From positions 61,976,001-62,040,000 of the forward strand of contig CM070903.1 of NCBI GenBank assembly GCA_036417435.1: a DNA stretch of 64,000 nt. The letters run 5' to 3'. The position numbers and the translations under genes are program-made. This stretch comes from Inia geoffrensis (Eukaryota; Chordata; Mammalia; Artiodactyla; Iniidae). The notes beneath the pieces were generated by a model. That model was not told where the DNA came from and did no database searches. It saw only the letters and a list, made by a program, of their open reading frames with translations. Within the stretch, counting starts at the first letter, position 1. Every line of letters begins with the position of its first letter. This document shows, piece by piece, positions 1 through 10,915 of the stretch.

Positions 1-229
1 CATTAACCAACAACAGAATTTTAATAATTATTAACTAGAAAGGAAATAAAATTAACTTGACCTTATCTTAGAAGGTTGTCAGAGAGCTATTTTGGTTATG
101 CAGATGGGAAACATGTTGTGAACTATTAGACCTCTGTTTCAAAAGTCCAAGCCCTCCTCAAATTCAGAAGTAAACCTTCAGTGAGGATTCAAAATGAATA
201 TATAGATGCTATAAGCTTACATACATTAT

Positions 230-840
230 GTACCTTTGAATTACCTTCATCTTGTTCTATTCTTAAGCTCTTCTTCAATTAATATTTATTTAATCAGTTT
301 TACTTTTTTTTGCATGTCTACTATGTGCTTTTCCAGGGTATTCAGAATAAAATCCAAATTCCCCACCCTGGCTACTTCTCTGACCTCACCTCCAGTCACT
401 CTCCTCCTTTGCTTCTTTTGCTCTAGCTACTCTGGAATCCTTTTATTTCCTTGAATACACAGTTTGTCCTTGCCTCAGGGCTTTGTCCATGCTGTTTCTG
501 TTGGGAGCTTTCTCCTCCTCTCAAACTTCCATCCCCACCCCAAATTCTTCACCTGGCTGATTCTTTCTGTCTTTCAACCCTCAACTTAAATGACACTTTC
601 TCTAAGAATTTTTTCCTGAGCACCCAGTGGACAGAACAATAGATTTTCCCCACCCATTATTGTCTTGCATACCAATTAGCTCTTCTCATGGACTACAATT
701 CGTAATTTTGTAATTATCTGCATACTTATCTCATGTCGGATTCCCTTAGAAGACTATAAATTTCATGAGACACTAAGGGATCGTTTCTTTATTCCCAATA
801 TTAAGCATGGTTGAATAATGAATTAATGATTCTATTGTGG
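230..840 (+). mobile_element. L2 LINE 3' region (ancient)
   Basis: The stretch follows the 3' portion of the L2 consensus in order: a block like 'ataaaatccaaattcc', the 'ctctgacctcacctccagtcactctcc' type motif, 'cctcagggctttgtcc', a run resembling 'ggctgattctttctgtctttcaaccctcaact' and a 3' end near 780-830 with 'ttgaataatgaatta'. It is strongly diverged and non-coding now. Two open frames here (236-454, 451-642) have no independent support. Recognised by eye from family landmarks, so limits are approximate. Confidence 0.7.
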
Positions 841-999
841 TAGATTCTATAGGGTTGAGAAATATTAATAATTAAATATGGGCTCTATCCCTAAGAATTT
901 GCTTTCTAGTAAAAAAATAAATAAATAAATCATGCCCATAAATATTGTTTAAAAATACAGAAAGTAATTCATGTCTCAAAAAATGTGTAGGAGGGTGCT

Positions 1000-1125
1000 G
1001 TATTAGGTTTCTAGGCTGCTGTAACAAATTATTACAAACTTGTTAAGTTATATAAATTTATTCTTTCACAATTTCGAAGACCAGAAGTCCAAAATGAGAT
1101 TGTTGGCAGGGCTGCTACAGGTGCT
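1000..1125 (-). mobile_element. MLT1-type MaLR LTR fragment
   Basis: The block 'ttaggtttctaggctgctgtaacaaattattacaaa', followed by a T-rich 'aaatttattctttcacaatttc' and 'ccagaagtccaaaatgagat', matches the reverse complement of the 3' part of MaLR/MLT1 LTRs (the usual '...ttctgttgttttaagccaccc...' end). Only about 125 bases survive. It sits between two L2 copies of opposite orientation. A related older LTR is possible. Confidence 0.5.
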
Positions 1126-1129
1126 AAGT

Positions 1130-1800
1130 GAGTCTGGTAGGTAGGGGAGAGTGGGCTATTTCTGGCTAGGTCAGGGAGAGAAGGTTTCATGGAATAAATA
1201 GCATTTAAAGTAACCTGGAAGGATGGATTCGATTTGCATATGGAAAAACAGAATGATGGCCATTCCAGATAACAGAAACAATACTAATAAATGAGGGTGA
1301 GGAAATCTGGCCTGAGTGTATGGTATATTAAACCATAAAATTAAGGCAAAAATTGGGACAAAATTAGATTTTAGAGTGTCATGAATATTGGTTAGGCATT
1401 GTTTGGTAATTACTATAGAATATTACAGTTTTGTCTGAACAAAAGTGACATGATCTTAGGGCTCCTGTTTCATGAAACCTAATGGGGCAACAGTATTTAG
1501 GATGAACAGGTCTCCCCTCTCTGTTTCTCCCGACTAGGAGATTAGTACAACCAAGAGAAGATGAAAACCTGACGAGGACAGAGATACCAAAAAAGAATTA
1601 CTGGCCACTTATTGGATACTTAGGGGTATAGGAGAGGGAAGAATGAGATATTTTGAGCCAAGATGACCTGGAGAATTGGGGTGAAGAAAATTAGGATAGT
1701 CAAAAGAAGGATGATTTTTAACTAGGAGGATAATTACTTGATATATTGATTCTGAGAAACTGGTGAGCCATCTATATAGTTGAAGATTTAAATAAGGAAA
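1130..1800 (-). mobile_element. L2 LINE, reverse orientation (ancient)
   Basis: Reads as the reverse complement of the L2 region upstream of the 3' end, with phrases typical of L2 in this orientation: 'aagtgacatgatctta', 'ccattccagataacagaaacaa', and a G/A-rich body. Similar phrases occur in the clearer copy at 42350-43260. It is highly diverged and no frame survives. Assignment rests on shared order of landmarks; no alignment was run. Confidence 0.5.
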
Positions 1801-1899
1801 CTGGAAATACAGTGCTGTAGTTTGGGACTTAAGATATAAATGTGTGCGCTATCAACAGGGAAATAAATGAAGTTATACAACCCTGCAAAACAGTGTCAA

Positions 1900-2085
1900 A
1901 TCATGGGAAAAGTATGCATGTGGAGTTTGACAGACATATTCACATCCTATCTCAACCAATTACCTTTTGTATGACCTGGGACAAATTGCTTAATTCTTCC
2001 ACTTTCTCGTTTGTGAAAAAAGGGGAAAATAATATTATCCCTTAGTCAGGATTACCTAAGTTGAGTATTTAAAAGACCTATCTTC
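1900..2085 (+). mobile_element. MIR SINE fragment
   Basis: Contains 'tgtatgacctgggacaaattgcttaattcttccactttctcgtttgtgaaaaaaggggaaaataat', which follows the MIR core ('gtgaccttgggcaagttacttaacctctctg...tctgtaaaatggggataat'). Ancient, diverged tRNA-derived SINE; inert. Confidence 0.6.
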
Positions 2086-2089
2086 TTTA

Positions 2090-4110
2090 GATCTGCTTTC
2101 ATATTTTGGTGGCATGATTCCCAGTAAGACATATATTTGTTTTTCAATCCATTATCTTAAAAATATGTAACACACTCTTTTTACAAACTTTTTTTCTTTG
2201 ATTCTATTTCTTAAAAGCATATTGACTGTGATCCTCTAAACTGATTTCATGACCTATGAATGAGTTGCTTTGGAAATGAGTATACTTTGGAAAACATTGG
2301 CCCTAACCAGCTTTCTATACTCAGGTCACACCATTACCATTGTTTCCTCAACTTCCCCCTGCCTAGGCTGCTTGCTAATATGATATTATTCCTTGATGGT
2401 CCAGATGAAGTGATAACCATTTATTTCCTCTACTACACCCATAAAATACTTTGTCTATAAGAAAGATGTATCTGTTGTCCAACTACTACTCTGTTCTCTT
2501 TGGATTGTCAAATGACAGAATCCAATAAAGGAAACCTGAAATAAATTACCAGGGCAAGTAATTCATTTTAAATTATTAAAGTTTATTTCAATTTTTCCAG
2601 ACCCTGAGAAACTTTTCTCTGATGGAAATGATTCCTGGCAACAATGACATTCTGACACCATGCCTGATGCACTCTCTTTGGGAAGTTTGAATTCAACGTC
2701 ACAATGGCTGTGTTCAGATTACCGGTTTCATCTTGCTTGTAAGCCCAATTAAACTACTGAAGTTTCTAATGGCCTTCTGTCCACTTTGTAAATCATCATA
2801 AAGAATATTAAACCAACCACATAAATTTGTCTCTGTGTGACTCAATGCACAACCAGAGGTACAATACCAAAATGCATAATAAAAAAATAACAATTTTTTT
2901 GATAACAGTAAATGTTTTTAGAATACCCTTTATATATGAATTTTGGACTAGGATAGAGGGGACCACAGTTCAGTGGGTCTCATAAGATGAGCCTAAGGCA
3001 ATTTGTTCCTCAGCAAACACAGCTTACAGACCCTGAGTGTAGAAGAAAGATCAAAGCCTCAGAGTCCAAAGTTGGGTTTACTCTCAGGCCTAGATGTCTG
3101 AGGATGATTCGCACTGGTGATCAGTATGGTTTGGGTAACCTGCATGCCCTACTCTGGGCCTCAATTTACTTATTCCAAAATGGGACGACTGGACTTTTAT
3201 TTCTTATATCCTTTCTACCTGAAACGTTTGACGATGCTCTGCCCTTACATCCCTTTCACCTCAATCTTTTAATCTTAAAAAATGTGAAAGGTGTGCTTAT
3301 AAAGTTCTTTGATGTCCCTGAATGTTATTCAACATGGTAACAGTACAATTCATGAAGCCTAAATTTTATCATTTTAGCTTTGCCTCAGAGGCCAAGTTTT
3401 ATGAGAGCCTTAATTTGTACCACCAGAAGCTAATTTAATAAAAATGAAAGAACCCCTTTTAGAAATAAATTAAAATTGGTGGGGGAGGGCAGGTAACTTT
3501 ATGCAAAAGAAAAAACAACAGCAACAAAAAACCAGGAAACTAAGCTTAGAGGGGTCAAGTTGTTCTGAGTTCTAAATAATGCTGTGGTCTTACTTGTGCT
3601 GAAAAACTGGTCCTGGTTTTTGACGCACTGAAAGTAGAAGTTTCTAATGGCAACTTCCGAAATCTCTGGACTATTGACCCAATACCTTTTGTACCATTTG
3701 CCCCATTTTCTTGAAGCACAATCTACTGCATAGTAATTAGACAAACAGGTACAGAGCATCATCCATCCTAGAGCCAGGTAGGTTTATCTTTGGAGACAAC
3801 TTCAGTGTATGGGGTGTAAGACACAACTTAAAACAGAAAACTAGTGAAGACCACTTCACAGACAAAAAGGATATGTACGAATGGGCACTTCTCATTCTGC
3901 TCAGGTGAAAGAAGTATAAAGTCAAAGAGGAGAAAGACTAGGCGACTGATGCCTAATGTTATGTGGTAAATAGTAGGTTTGTAGGTTTGTTGACAAATTC
4001 CTTTATAATTATCTTCCTGACTGTCAAAAACTTTATTCAACCCATCTTCACAATATTCTCTGAATGAATGACTCCTAAAGTTCTGACTTAAATTTTCTAA
4101 TTGTACTAAT
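2090..4110. other. Unassigned AT-rich sequence
   Basis: No gene or clear repeat recognised apart from a short MIR-like scrap at about 3156-3185 ('ggcctcaatttacttattccaaaatggga'). Open frames at 2987-3340 (+, 117 codons) and 3828-4136 (-, 102 codons) lack recognisable domains, and their translations look like chance frames. Nothing else is supported. Confidence 0.5.
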
Positions 4111-4114
4111 AACA

Positions 4115-4404
4115 ATAGCTGTTTCTTGATTACCACTATTATGCCAAGTACTGGGGATTACAAAAATCAATAAGAAATATGCCCTGATTTTAGAGACCTT
4201 ACCATCTATGGTTTTCGACTGTGGTAGTTATGACAAAAATAACAATAACCATCATGTATTCACTCATGCCATCCAGGCACTGTGCTCAGTGGGCAGCATA
4301 TATAAGCTGCCAAAGTTCCCTCCAGTTCACCAGATACCCTGACAGTGAAGTGATCTTGCTCTGTCCATGCATCATCTCTCAAAGGAAAAAAAAAAAAAAA
4401 AAAA
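4115..4404. repeat. L2/MIR-like fragments ending in an A19 tract
   Basis: The part at 4125-4215 ('ttatgccaagtactggggattacaaaaatcaataagaaatatgccctgattttagagacctta') resembles the reverse complement of the L2 3' end. The next part, 4225-4300, has 'ccatccaggcactgtgctcagtg', as in MIR/L2. An uninterrupted run of about 19 A lies at 4386-4404. I see no target-site duplication around the A tract, so I do not call a recent retroposon. Confidence 0.35.
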
Positions 4405-5187
4405 TGGACCTAACAGGAATTCAGACAATAGGCAGGGATATTTAAGCAACGTCAGAACTGTCTATAGTAAACATACATACAAGTACTGTAGTCAATAATG
4501 AAAGAGTACAGTGAACCAAAGTGAAAATGGAAGAAATCATCTGAATCACCTTTAGTGTACTCTGTCGAGAGGAACTCTGACACTTTGAAAACCACGATGC
4601 AGTAAACCCCACATCCGGCATTCCAACAATTACACAAGGAGATGAATGCTATTTAAGTGTTTTAAGACTCTCTAGCAAAAGACCTCATAACACATTAAAT
4701 TGTGAAACTTAGGAAGACATCATAACCTTCTGGACTTCACTACGAAAATGAACATTTTGATCTAAAATTTAAAAAATATAACACTGAATTTCCTTGTAAT
4801 ATTTCATAACCTTTGAGTGAGGCATTAAAATGCTTTTCTTTTTTCCCCCCACCACCTCTAAGCTTCTGTTTTCTTACCCTGGGCGTCTGAATCTTTTATA
4901 TGCTTGGGTTCTATTCACTGCCTGTTATTCAGACATTGAAATCCCAAATGTTAATTGTTCTTCCAAGTACATTGACAAAACAGCAGCTAAATAAGGGTAG
5001 ACCAGACTGTGGTAGACTCTGACATGCATTTATGGAACAATGGGGCTCTGAGAGACAGCCTTGTAGCTCACGGGAAGACATAAGATGTGCTATTTTGACT
5101 GCTTCATAGCAGAATGGGGAACACACGCACACAAGGGAATTATGCATTTTACTTAGTTTTGCCCAAAGTCCTCAAAGCAACAGAATC

Positions 5188-5263
5188 TTGTGATGTCATC
5201 ATGAACTTTCTTTCTCTCCATTTACATTGACACAAAGGCTAAAAATTTCTAATGACATCACAA
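5188..5263. promoter_or_regulatory. Paired CRE/ATF-like sites in inverted orientation
   Basis: TTGTGATGTCAT at 5188-5199 and its exact reverse complement ATGACATCACAA at 5252-5263 flank a 52-base spacer. Each carries TGATGTCA/TGACATCA, a variant of the CRE/ATF-AP-1 octamer. The exact 12-base match is seen directly; a regulatory role is inference. A 24-base specification by chance in 64 kb of inverted-repeat space is not negligible. Confidence 0.25.
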
Positions 5264-5823
5264 AGGAAAAAGGAACCTACTTTGATTCCATAAGAAATCT
5301 GTTACCTTCTAAGAGACTTGTACCAAAATGTAAGAATCCTTCCTGACAGGGTGTATGTCACTGTGCTGATGCACGGTGGGTGACACCCTCCCTAATGCAA
5401 TTCAAGCCAGCCAAAAGAAAGGATTCACAATTTAGGTTGGATAAAAAAGACATACTGAATATTGAGCCTCACAAATTTTCTTTTTTTAAAGAAGGAAATC
5501 ATTTAAACATGTATTTCTTCAGGGATATTCAAATTTTTACTCATGTCTGGTTACTATGTTACCAATATTTTTGTCCTTTTTTTGAGTTGGTCACAAAAAC
5601 ACAGAGGAAGGTAGAGGAAGCTTTCACTTACAAGAATGCAGTGCAGCTCAATCTTTTGTTTTTAAGGTGCAGTGATTTCAGTCTCTAAATGTAACTTCAG
5701 GCAGTCTGAAAAGAAACAGGTTAAAATCTCTTCCAGTTATAATTGGTATTTCAGATTTAATTAAAAATTAAACTTTCATAATGTTTCACCATCCAAAGCA
5801 ATGCATTATCAGTCAAGCGTGGC

Positions 5824-5852
5824 TTTTTTTTTTTCCTAAGGAAAAAAAAAAA
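5824..5852. repeat. T11CC-TAA-GGA11 hairpin
   Basis: Eleven T, CC, loop TAA, GG and at least eleven A form a 13-bp stem with a three-base loop. Homopolymer-based, so formation by slippage or chance is likely. Confidence 0.6.
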
Positions 5853-6224
5853 ACTCTCTTCCCAGAGTCGTTTTTTTAATGAAAAGAAAAGGATCTAAAG
5901 AGGAAAAAAAGCAATTCTGAAAAACAAAATATGCCGCCATGTTAAGGACTTCATAATGATATGACTAGAAGCTCAGTGCTTCTGAATTTTACCTATATTC
6001 TGATTTTTTAAAAACTCCTAAATAATTCCAAAGCCTCAAGATTACATAAAATGTTATTTCAGAGAAAAAAGGAGAAAATCTACAATCTGAATACACATAT
6101 TAAAGGGAAATATAACTTCAAATAAAATTGGAAAAAAACGTTACATCTTCTACTTTCAAATGACTGAATTGGTGGTGGAGCAAATGGTAAGGTAGAGGTA
6201 AAGGAACATATTTAGCAATACAAA

Positions 6225-6300
6225 TGCCCATTGCAAGGTATTGTGGGTTTAGTTCACTCCAGACCACATCATATTATATAGCTAGTCACATGCAACACTG
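6225..6300. mobile_element. Tigger (pogo-type) terminal fragment
   Basis: The stretch 'gcaaggtattgtgggtttagttcactccagaccacatcat...ctagtcacatgcaaca' follows the Tigger/MER28-type terminus ('gagatattgcgggttcggttccagaccaccgc...gcgagtcacatgaa'). Only the terminal part is recognisable; no transposase sequence remains. Confidence 0.5.
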
Positions 6301-7469
6301 CTATTTGAAGCAACATGGGAAGACCATCAGGGTTTGAACCAGCCTTCTTGATTTAAATAACTGTGAGTGCATTTAAAAAATACCTATTTTTAATCTTTGA
6401 ATTAAGAGTCCAGGCATTAAAATAAAAATATGTCATAAATGCTTGGGCTTAAAACGTCATACTAATTTTTTCAATCCTTTCTTTCTTCATACAACACCAT
6501 CTATGAATAAGATAATAGTTAAAAAACAGACTGGATTAAGTCATCCCTATTTTTAGCTTCAAATAACTGATACAACAGGGTTAGAAAAACAGAGCTTTTT
6601 AATGTAAAATGGAGACAGAACAGTTATCTTTCTTTTACTTTACAGCATGACAGTACATCTTTTATATATTTGTAGCACTAAATATGGTATGTTTATGTCC
6701 ACCTTCCTACTAATGCAAGGTAATATTTTAATATCGCCATATATGAGAGTATGATCATAGATCAGCCCTGAAATTGCATCTGTTTTTAGAAAATGCATCT
6801 AGTTCTTACTTGTGAATTCTATTTTCTTTTTCTATTGTATTATACAGAGGAATATTTTGGGCATTGTGTCTATTTGATGCATATAGATTTTAAGTTCAAA
6901 CTGGCTTAAATTCACCAGGTCTATCCATGAATGGATCCAAAAAAAAAAGATCACTGACATTGACTAACTAAACTTTTCCCCTGCTTCTCAGATGCCTGAA
7001 TTAGACTAAAAATGCACCAGTGTAAAGACAGAAATTATGGAGGCGTCACCAGGGACAACTGACTGAGAGGAGGGGAGTTCATATATTTCCTTATAAGGCA
7101 ACAAAACATTCATAAAAGAAACTGACAAAAATAACTCATGCTCAGAAATAATAAGGAATAACAATAATCCCCAATAAATGATTCAGAAATATAAAAACTG
7201 CTCATCTCTATATAAATCTGAATCACCAACTGGTATTGTTCTACTCACCGATCACATATAGTTAGTGAAATGGATTCAACTGTCTAGTTCAGACAAGAAA
7301 GGGTGATACAAACTAGGCTGCATATTTATATATAAACTACTTAACGGACAACTAGCAATTCAATTTAATCAGTCAGATTTCCTTTTCCTTAATTCACCAG
7401 ATGTTGAGTGAATTGAACTCTTAGTTCAAAACAATAAAGCAGTTTCTACGAACAGAAAGTCAAGTTACA

Positions 7470-7612
7470 TTCTCCTCTTCTCATGTCATTCCTCTTTCTC
7501 TTCTTTGACCTTTCTCTTCCCTTCTCTATCTCTGCCTGTTTCTTCCTTACTTTCACTTTCTTCCTTATTTATTTTCTCCCTCTCTCTTCTCTCTTTTTAT
7601 TTCCCCCCTTGG
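7470..7612 (+). repeat. Pyrimidine-rich low-complexity tract
   Basis: About 140 bases of mostly C and T ('ctcctcttctcatg...ccctctctcttctctctttttatttcccccctt') with irregular composition and no fixed unit. The frame through it translates to a Phe/Leu/Ser-rich chance peptide. Confidence 0.7.
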
Positions 7613-7957
7613 TGAGGGTAATGAAGCTCAAAAATAACATCTTGTATCCTGTTGGGGGAAACTTGGTCACAACTATCCTTCCAGATGACAAACTCATTCT
7701 TAAATGTCTGCTTCCCAATCCAAAGAAAACAGAGTAATTGAGAAAATAGAGATGCAACATCACTTAGCACTACCAACACCACCACTTTTAATTCCCATGT
7801 TACATTCATCACAAGGAGGACTGAAGTTTATTTACGTTATCCCCTAACCTCAAATAGGACCACAAATAAGACTAATAACAGGACCATTTTGTGGCACTCA
7901 GGCAAATGGCTGGGCAAAACAGATGGATCTTACTTTGCGCCAGGACTCAAAAAATGC

Positions 7958-7982
7958 AGTCGCCAACACACTGTTGGCGACT
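7958..7982. repeat. Perfect 11-bp stem hairpin, 3-base loop
   Basis: AGTCGCCAACA (7958-7968), loop CAC, TGTTGGCGACT (7972-7982). The two arms are exact reverse complements and carry one CpG each, unusual in this CpG-poor sequence. A second hairpin lies 48 bases downstream. No transposon family recognised. Confidence 0.8.
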
Positions 7983-8030
7983 ACATATCTTGGCCCAAGG
8001 ATGGACCTGGAAGTGGGACCAGTTGTATTT

Positions 8031-8057
8031 GATATGAATACTGTTCCTATTCATATC
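8031..8057. repeat. Perfect 10-bp stem hairpin, 7-base loop
   Basis: GATATGAATA (8031-8040), loop CTGTTCC, TATTCATATC (8048-8057). The 10-mer CTGTTCCTAT at 8041-8050 recurs exactly at 8081-8090. Exact base pairing is seen directly; no function is claimed. Confidence 0.8.
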
Positions 8058-9039
8058 TGCCTCATGAGAAATCATTAACTCTGTTCCTATGTAGTGGGGT
8101 TAAGTATTGGGTAGAAACTCTTTGGAAGATTGATCATCGAGAGAGTGAAATATTCTGAAGGCATGTCAGATTAGATTAAGGAGCAGAGAAATTAGGACTA
8201 GGACCTTATTTTTGGCACTACTGTCTACTTTTCAACTTCCTGTTTTTTTCAAGTTCAGTACTGTACACTGAACCCACTTTTAAAATACTAGATTTCCAGA
8301 GTATGTGTCATCAATAAGAATAACTTGCTGCTGACGTTTTGGGTTCCAAAATCTGTTAAAATTTTTCAAGTTATCCAGATCAACCTCAGTCATTATTAAA
8401 ACTGACCACCAATGTCAGACTTCTTTAATCAAGACAGAACTATGTAAGGCTTTATAGTATACACCCAGTGATACACTGGAGAACAGCTCAGTAGTCAATG
8501 CAAATTACAAAGCCCAGAAGAATGCTTCTCTTGGCAGAGACTATTTAGCAAAAGAGTTGTACATTCTGCACTAGTTAAAGATTCTGAATGGCTTTCCAGA
8601 GAAGTAGCAAATGCATTATATTACAGTAACCCATCCTGTAAGTCTTCAAGGCCAAAAAACAAAGCCCCAGACAATAAAAAACTGAAGGGGGGTGAGGAAC
8701 TATAGATCTTAGTATTGATTAGGAACAAAGGACTGTTTCGGACCACATCGAATAGGTAGGAGTTTTAGATATCACCAGGTCACAGAACTTCAAGGAAAGA
8801 GCAACAAAGCACTCCAGTTCAGGAAGTCTGTGCTAATACAGGCAATTCTCTTAATGCTTTCCCATCTATTCAGCACCGACTGTATCTTGCTCAGACTGTT
8901 TTTGAGAGTTCACTCACCTCTGTATGAGTTATTCATTCTGACACTGTTCAGATTTGATTTTTAACAGCCAAGCCCTGTTTGCGGTCAACATAGAGACCAA
9001 ATTATAATGTTTTAATTATTTCCCTTAGTCTTTTTTTTT

Positions 9040-9125
9040 TTCCTTTTCACTTACAACTTTTCTTATCGTGAAATATTTCAAACATATGCAAGAGTAGAGA
9101 GTATAGTAAAATGAACTCCCCACCC
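9040..9125 (-). mobile_element. Old L1 3'-UTR-like fragment
   Basis: 'tatcgtgaaatatttcaaacatatgcaagagtagagagtatagtaaaatgaactcccc' resembles the reverse complement of an L1M 3' end found widely in mammals. Short and diverged; the adjoining Tigger element begins just downstream. Confidence 0.4.
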
Positions 9126-9139
9126 CCTGCAAAGAAAAG

Positions 9140-9585
9140 AATTCCTATGTACATTGCTTTATTGCACTTTATAGATACTGCATTTTATACAAACTGAAAG
9201 TTTGTGGCAACCCTGCATCAAGCACTTCTACCAGTGCCATTTTTCCAACAGCATTTCCTCACTTCATGTCTCTGGTAATTATATCTTGGTAATTCTTGCA
9301 ATATTTCAAATTTTTCATTATTATTTTATTTGTTATGGTGATCTGTGATCAGTATCTCTGATGTTACTATTGCAAAAAGACTATAACTAGCTGAAGTCTC
9401 AGATGATGGTTAGCATTTTTTAGCAATAGTGTTTTTAAATGAAAGTATGTACATACATAATGCTATTGCACACTTAATAGACTACAGTATAGTGTAAACA
9501 TAACTTTATATGAATTGTTGAAACCAAAAGATTTGTGTGACTTGCTTTATTGTGGTGGTCTGGAACTTGAACCTTAATAATTCTG
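9140..9585. mobile_element. Tigger-type DNA transposon, internally deleted
   Basis: Both ends are recognisable. The left begins 'ttgctttattgcactttatagatactgcattttatacaaa' with 'gtttgtggcaaccctgcatcaag' and 'ccatttttccaacagcatttcctcacttcatgtctctg'. The right has 'tgctattgcacacttaatagactacagtatagtgtaaacataact' and ends 'gacttgctttattgtggtggtctggaac'. These are landmarks of Tigger1/MER28-like pogo elements. The transposase-coding centre is missing, leaving a non-autonomous remnant of about 450 bases. Strand is not assigned because both termini are inverted copies. Confidence 0.75.
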
Positions 9586-9599
9586 AAATAGGCTTGCAG

Positions 9600-10915
9600 A
9601 TAGAAATACAATTGACTTGTGTATAATGCTCTTTTACCCAGTGAGCTTGCTGAACTCGTTTATTAGTTTGTGTGTATGTGTATGCATTCCTTAATATTCT
9701 CTACGTACTTATGATGTTTTCTGCAAATAAAAGTTTTAGTTTTTACTTTCCAATCTGGATGCCTTTGATTTCTTTCTTTTCTGTCTGTTTCTTTCTTTTT
9801 TTTTTCTTTCCTTGCTTTATGTCCTCTTTTTCTTTTTATTTATTTATTTTTCTTACCTTTCTGTACAGAAACTCCAGTAAAATTTTGAACAGGAGAGGTG
9901 AGAGCTGACAACCTTGCCTTGTTCCCAATCTTAGAGAAACCTGTCAGTTTTCCATCATTAAGTATGATATTAGTTGCAGGTTTTTTCATAAGTGTCCCTC
10001 ATTTAGGTACAGAAGTTCTATCCCTAGTTTGTTAAAAGTTTCTGTCACAAATGCATATTGGATTTTCTCAAAATTTTTTGTGTGTATCTATTGCCACAAT
10101 ATATATACATATAGATAGATATACATATAGATACAATAGATACAGTTATGTGGTTCTCGCCTTTATTCTACTAATATGTTATATTACATGAATGGATTAC
10201 TGGATGTTACACCAATCTTGCATTACTAGGATAAATCCTACTTGGTCAGGGTGTAAATAATATTACAGATTGCTGTACTTAGGTTTGTGAATATTTTGTA
10301 GAGGATTTTTGTTTCTATATTTATGAGGAATACTGTTTTATTTTCTTATGATGTCTTTTGTCTGGATTTGGTCTCAGGGAAATACTGTTCTAATAGAATG
10401 AACTGAAAAGTGTTCCTTCTTCCTCTATTTTTGGAAAAGTTTGTGAAAAATTGGTATTATTTCTCCTTTAAATATTGGCTAGGATACAGTGAAGTCATTT
10501 GCATCCAGACTTTTCTTTGTGGGATGACTTAGTTAATAATTCTACCTTTTTACTGTTATAGGTCCATTTAGATTTTCTATTTCTTCTTGAATCCGTTTTG
10601 GTAATTTGTGCATTTCTAGAAGTGATACCATTTTATCTAAATTGTCTAATTTCTTGGAATATATTTGTTCATAGTATTACATTTTAATCTTTTAAATTTC
10701 TATGGGGTTGGTAATGTCTACTCTTTCACTTCTGATTTTGGTAATCTGTTATGTCCTCTCCTTTTCCCTTGGTCAGTCTAGCTAAAGATCTGTCAATTTT
10801 GTTAATCTTTTCTAAGAATCAACTTTTGGTTTCATTGATTTTCTCTATTATTTTCTTGTTATATATTTCATTGATTTCTGCTCTAATCTTTATTATTTCC
10901 TTCTTCTTTAATTGA
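9600..10915 (-). pseudogene. L1 ORF2 (reverse transcriptase region), decayed
   Basis: Minus-strand remnant of the L1 endonuclease/reverse transcriptase protein, covering the region from the RT active site back towards the N-terminus. At 9716-9727 the minus strand reads TTT-GCA-GAA-AAC, that is F-A-E-N, where a functional L1 has F-A-D-D, so both catalytic aspartates are lost. Multiple frameshifts and stops occur throughout, and a pyrimidine-rich insertion or expansion interrupts it at about 9770-9860. It cannot encode protein. Confidence 0.7.
10085..10135. repeat. GATA/TA low-complexity run
   Basis: 'atatatatacatatagatagatatacatatagatacaatagatac' is an imperfect TA/GATA tract inside the L1 remnant. 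Confidence 0.6.

Larger units (their letters stand above)
4410..6220. other. Unassigned sequence with possible regulatory motifs
   Basis: No repeat family or exon recognised. The interval holds a 12-bp inverted pair of CRE/ATF-like sites (5188-5199 and 5252-5263) and a T11CC/GGA11 hairpin (5824-5852), listed separately. The open frame at 5380-5688 (+, 102 codons) is AT-driven and shows no family signature. Confidence 0.4.
6305..9030. other. Unassigned sequence
   Basis: No gene or clear interspersed repeat recognised. It includes a pyrimidine-rich tract (7470-7612) and two short perfect hairpins (7958-7982, 8031-8057), listed separately. Open frames at 7483-7812 are produced by the pyrimidine tract and its complement. 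Confidence 0.4.

Noticed and set aside
2987..3340. 117-codon open frame
   Set aside because: No domain, no start context or splice pattern, and it includes a MIR-like scrap.
4386..4404. A19 run considered as the tail of a processed pseudogene or SINE
   Set aside because: No target-site duplication or recognisable retroposed body upstream.
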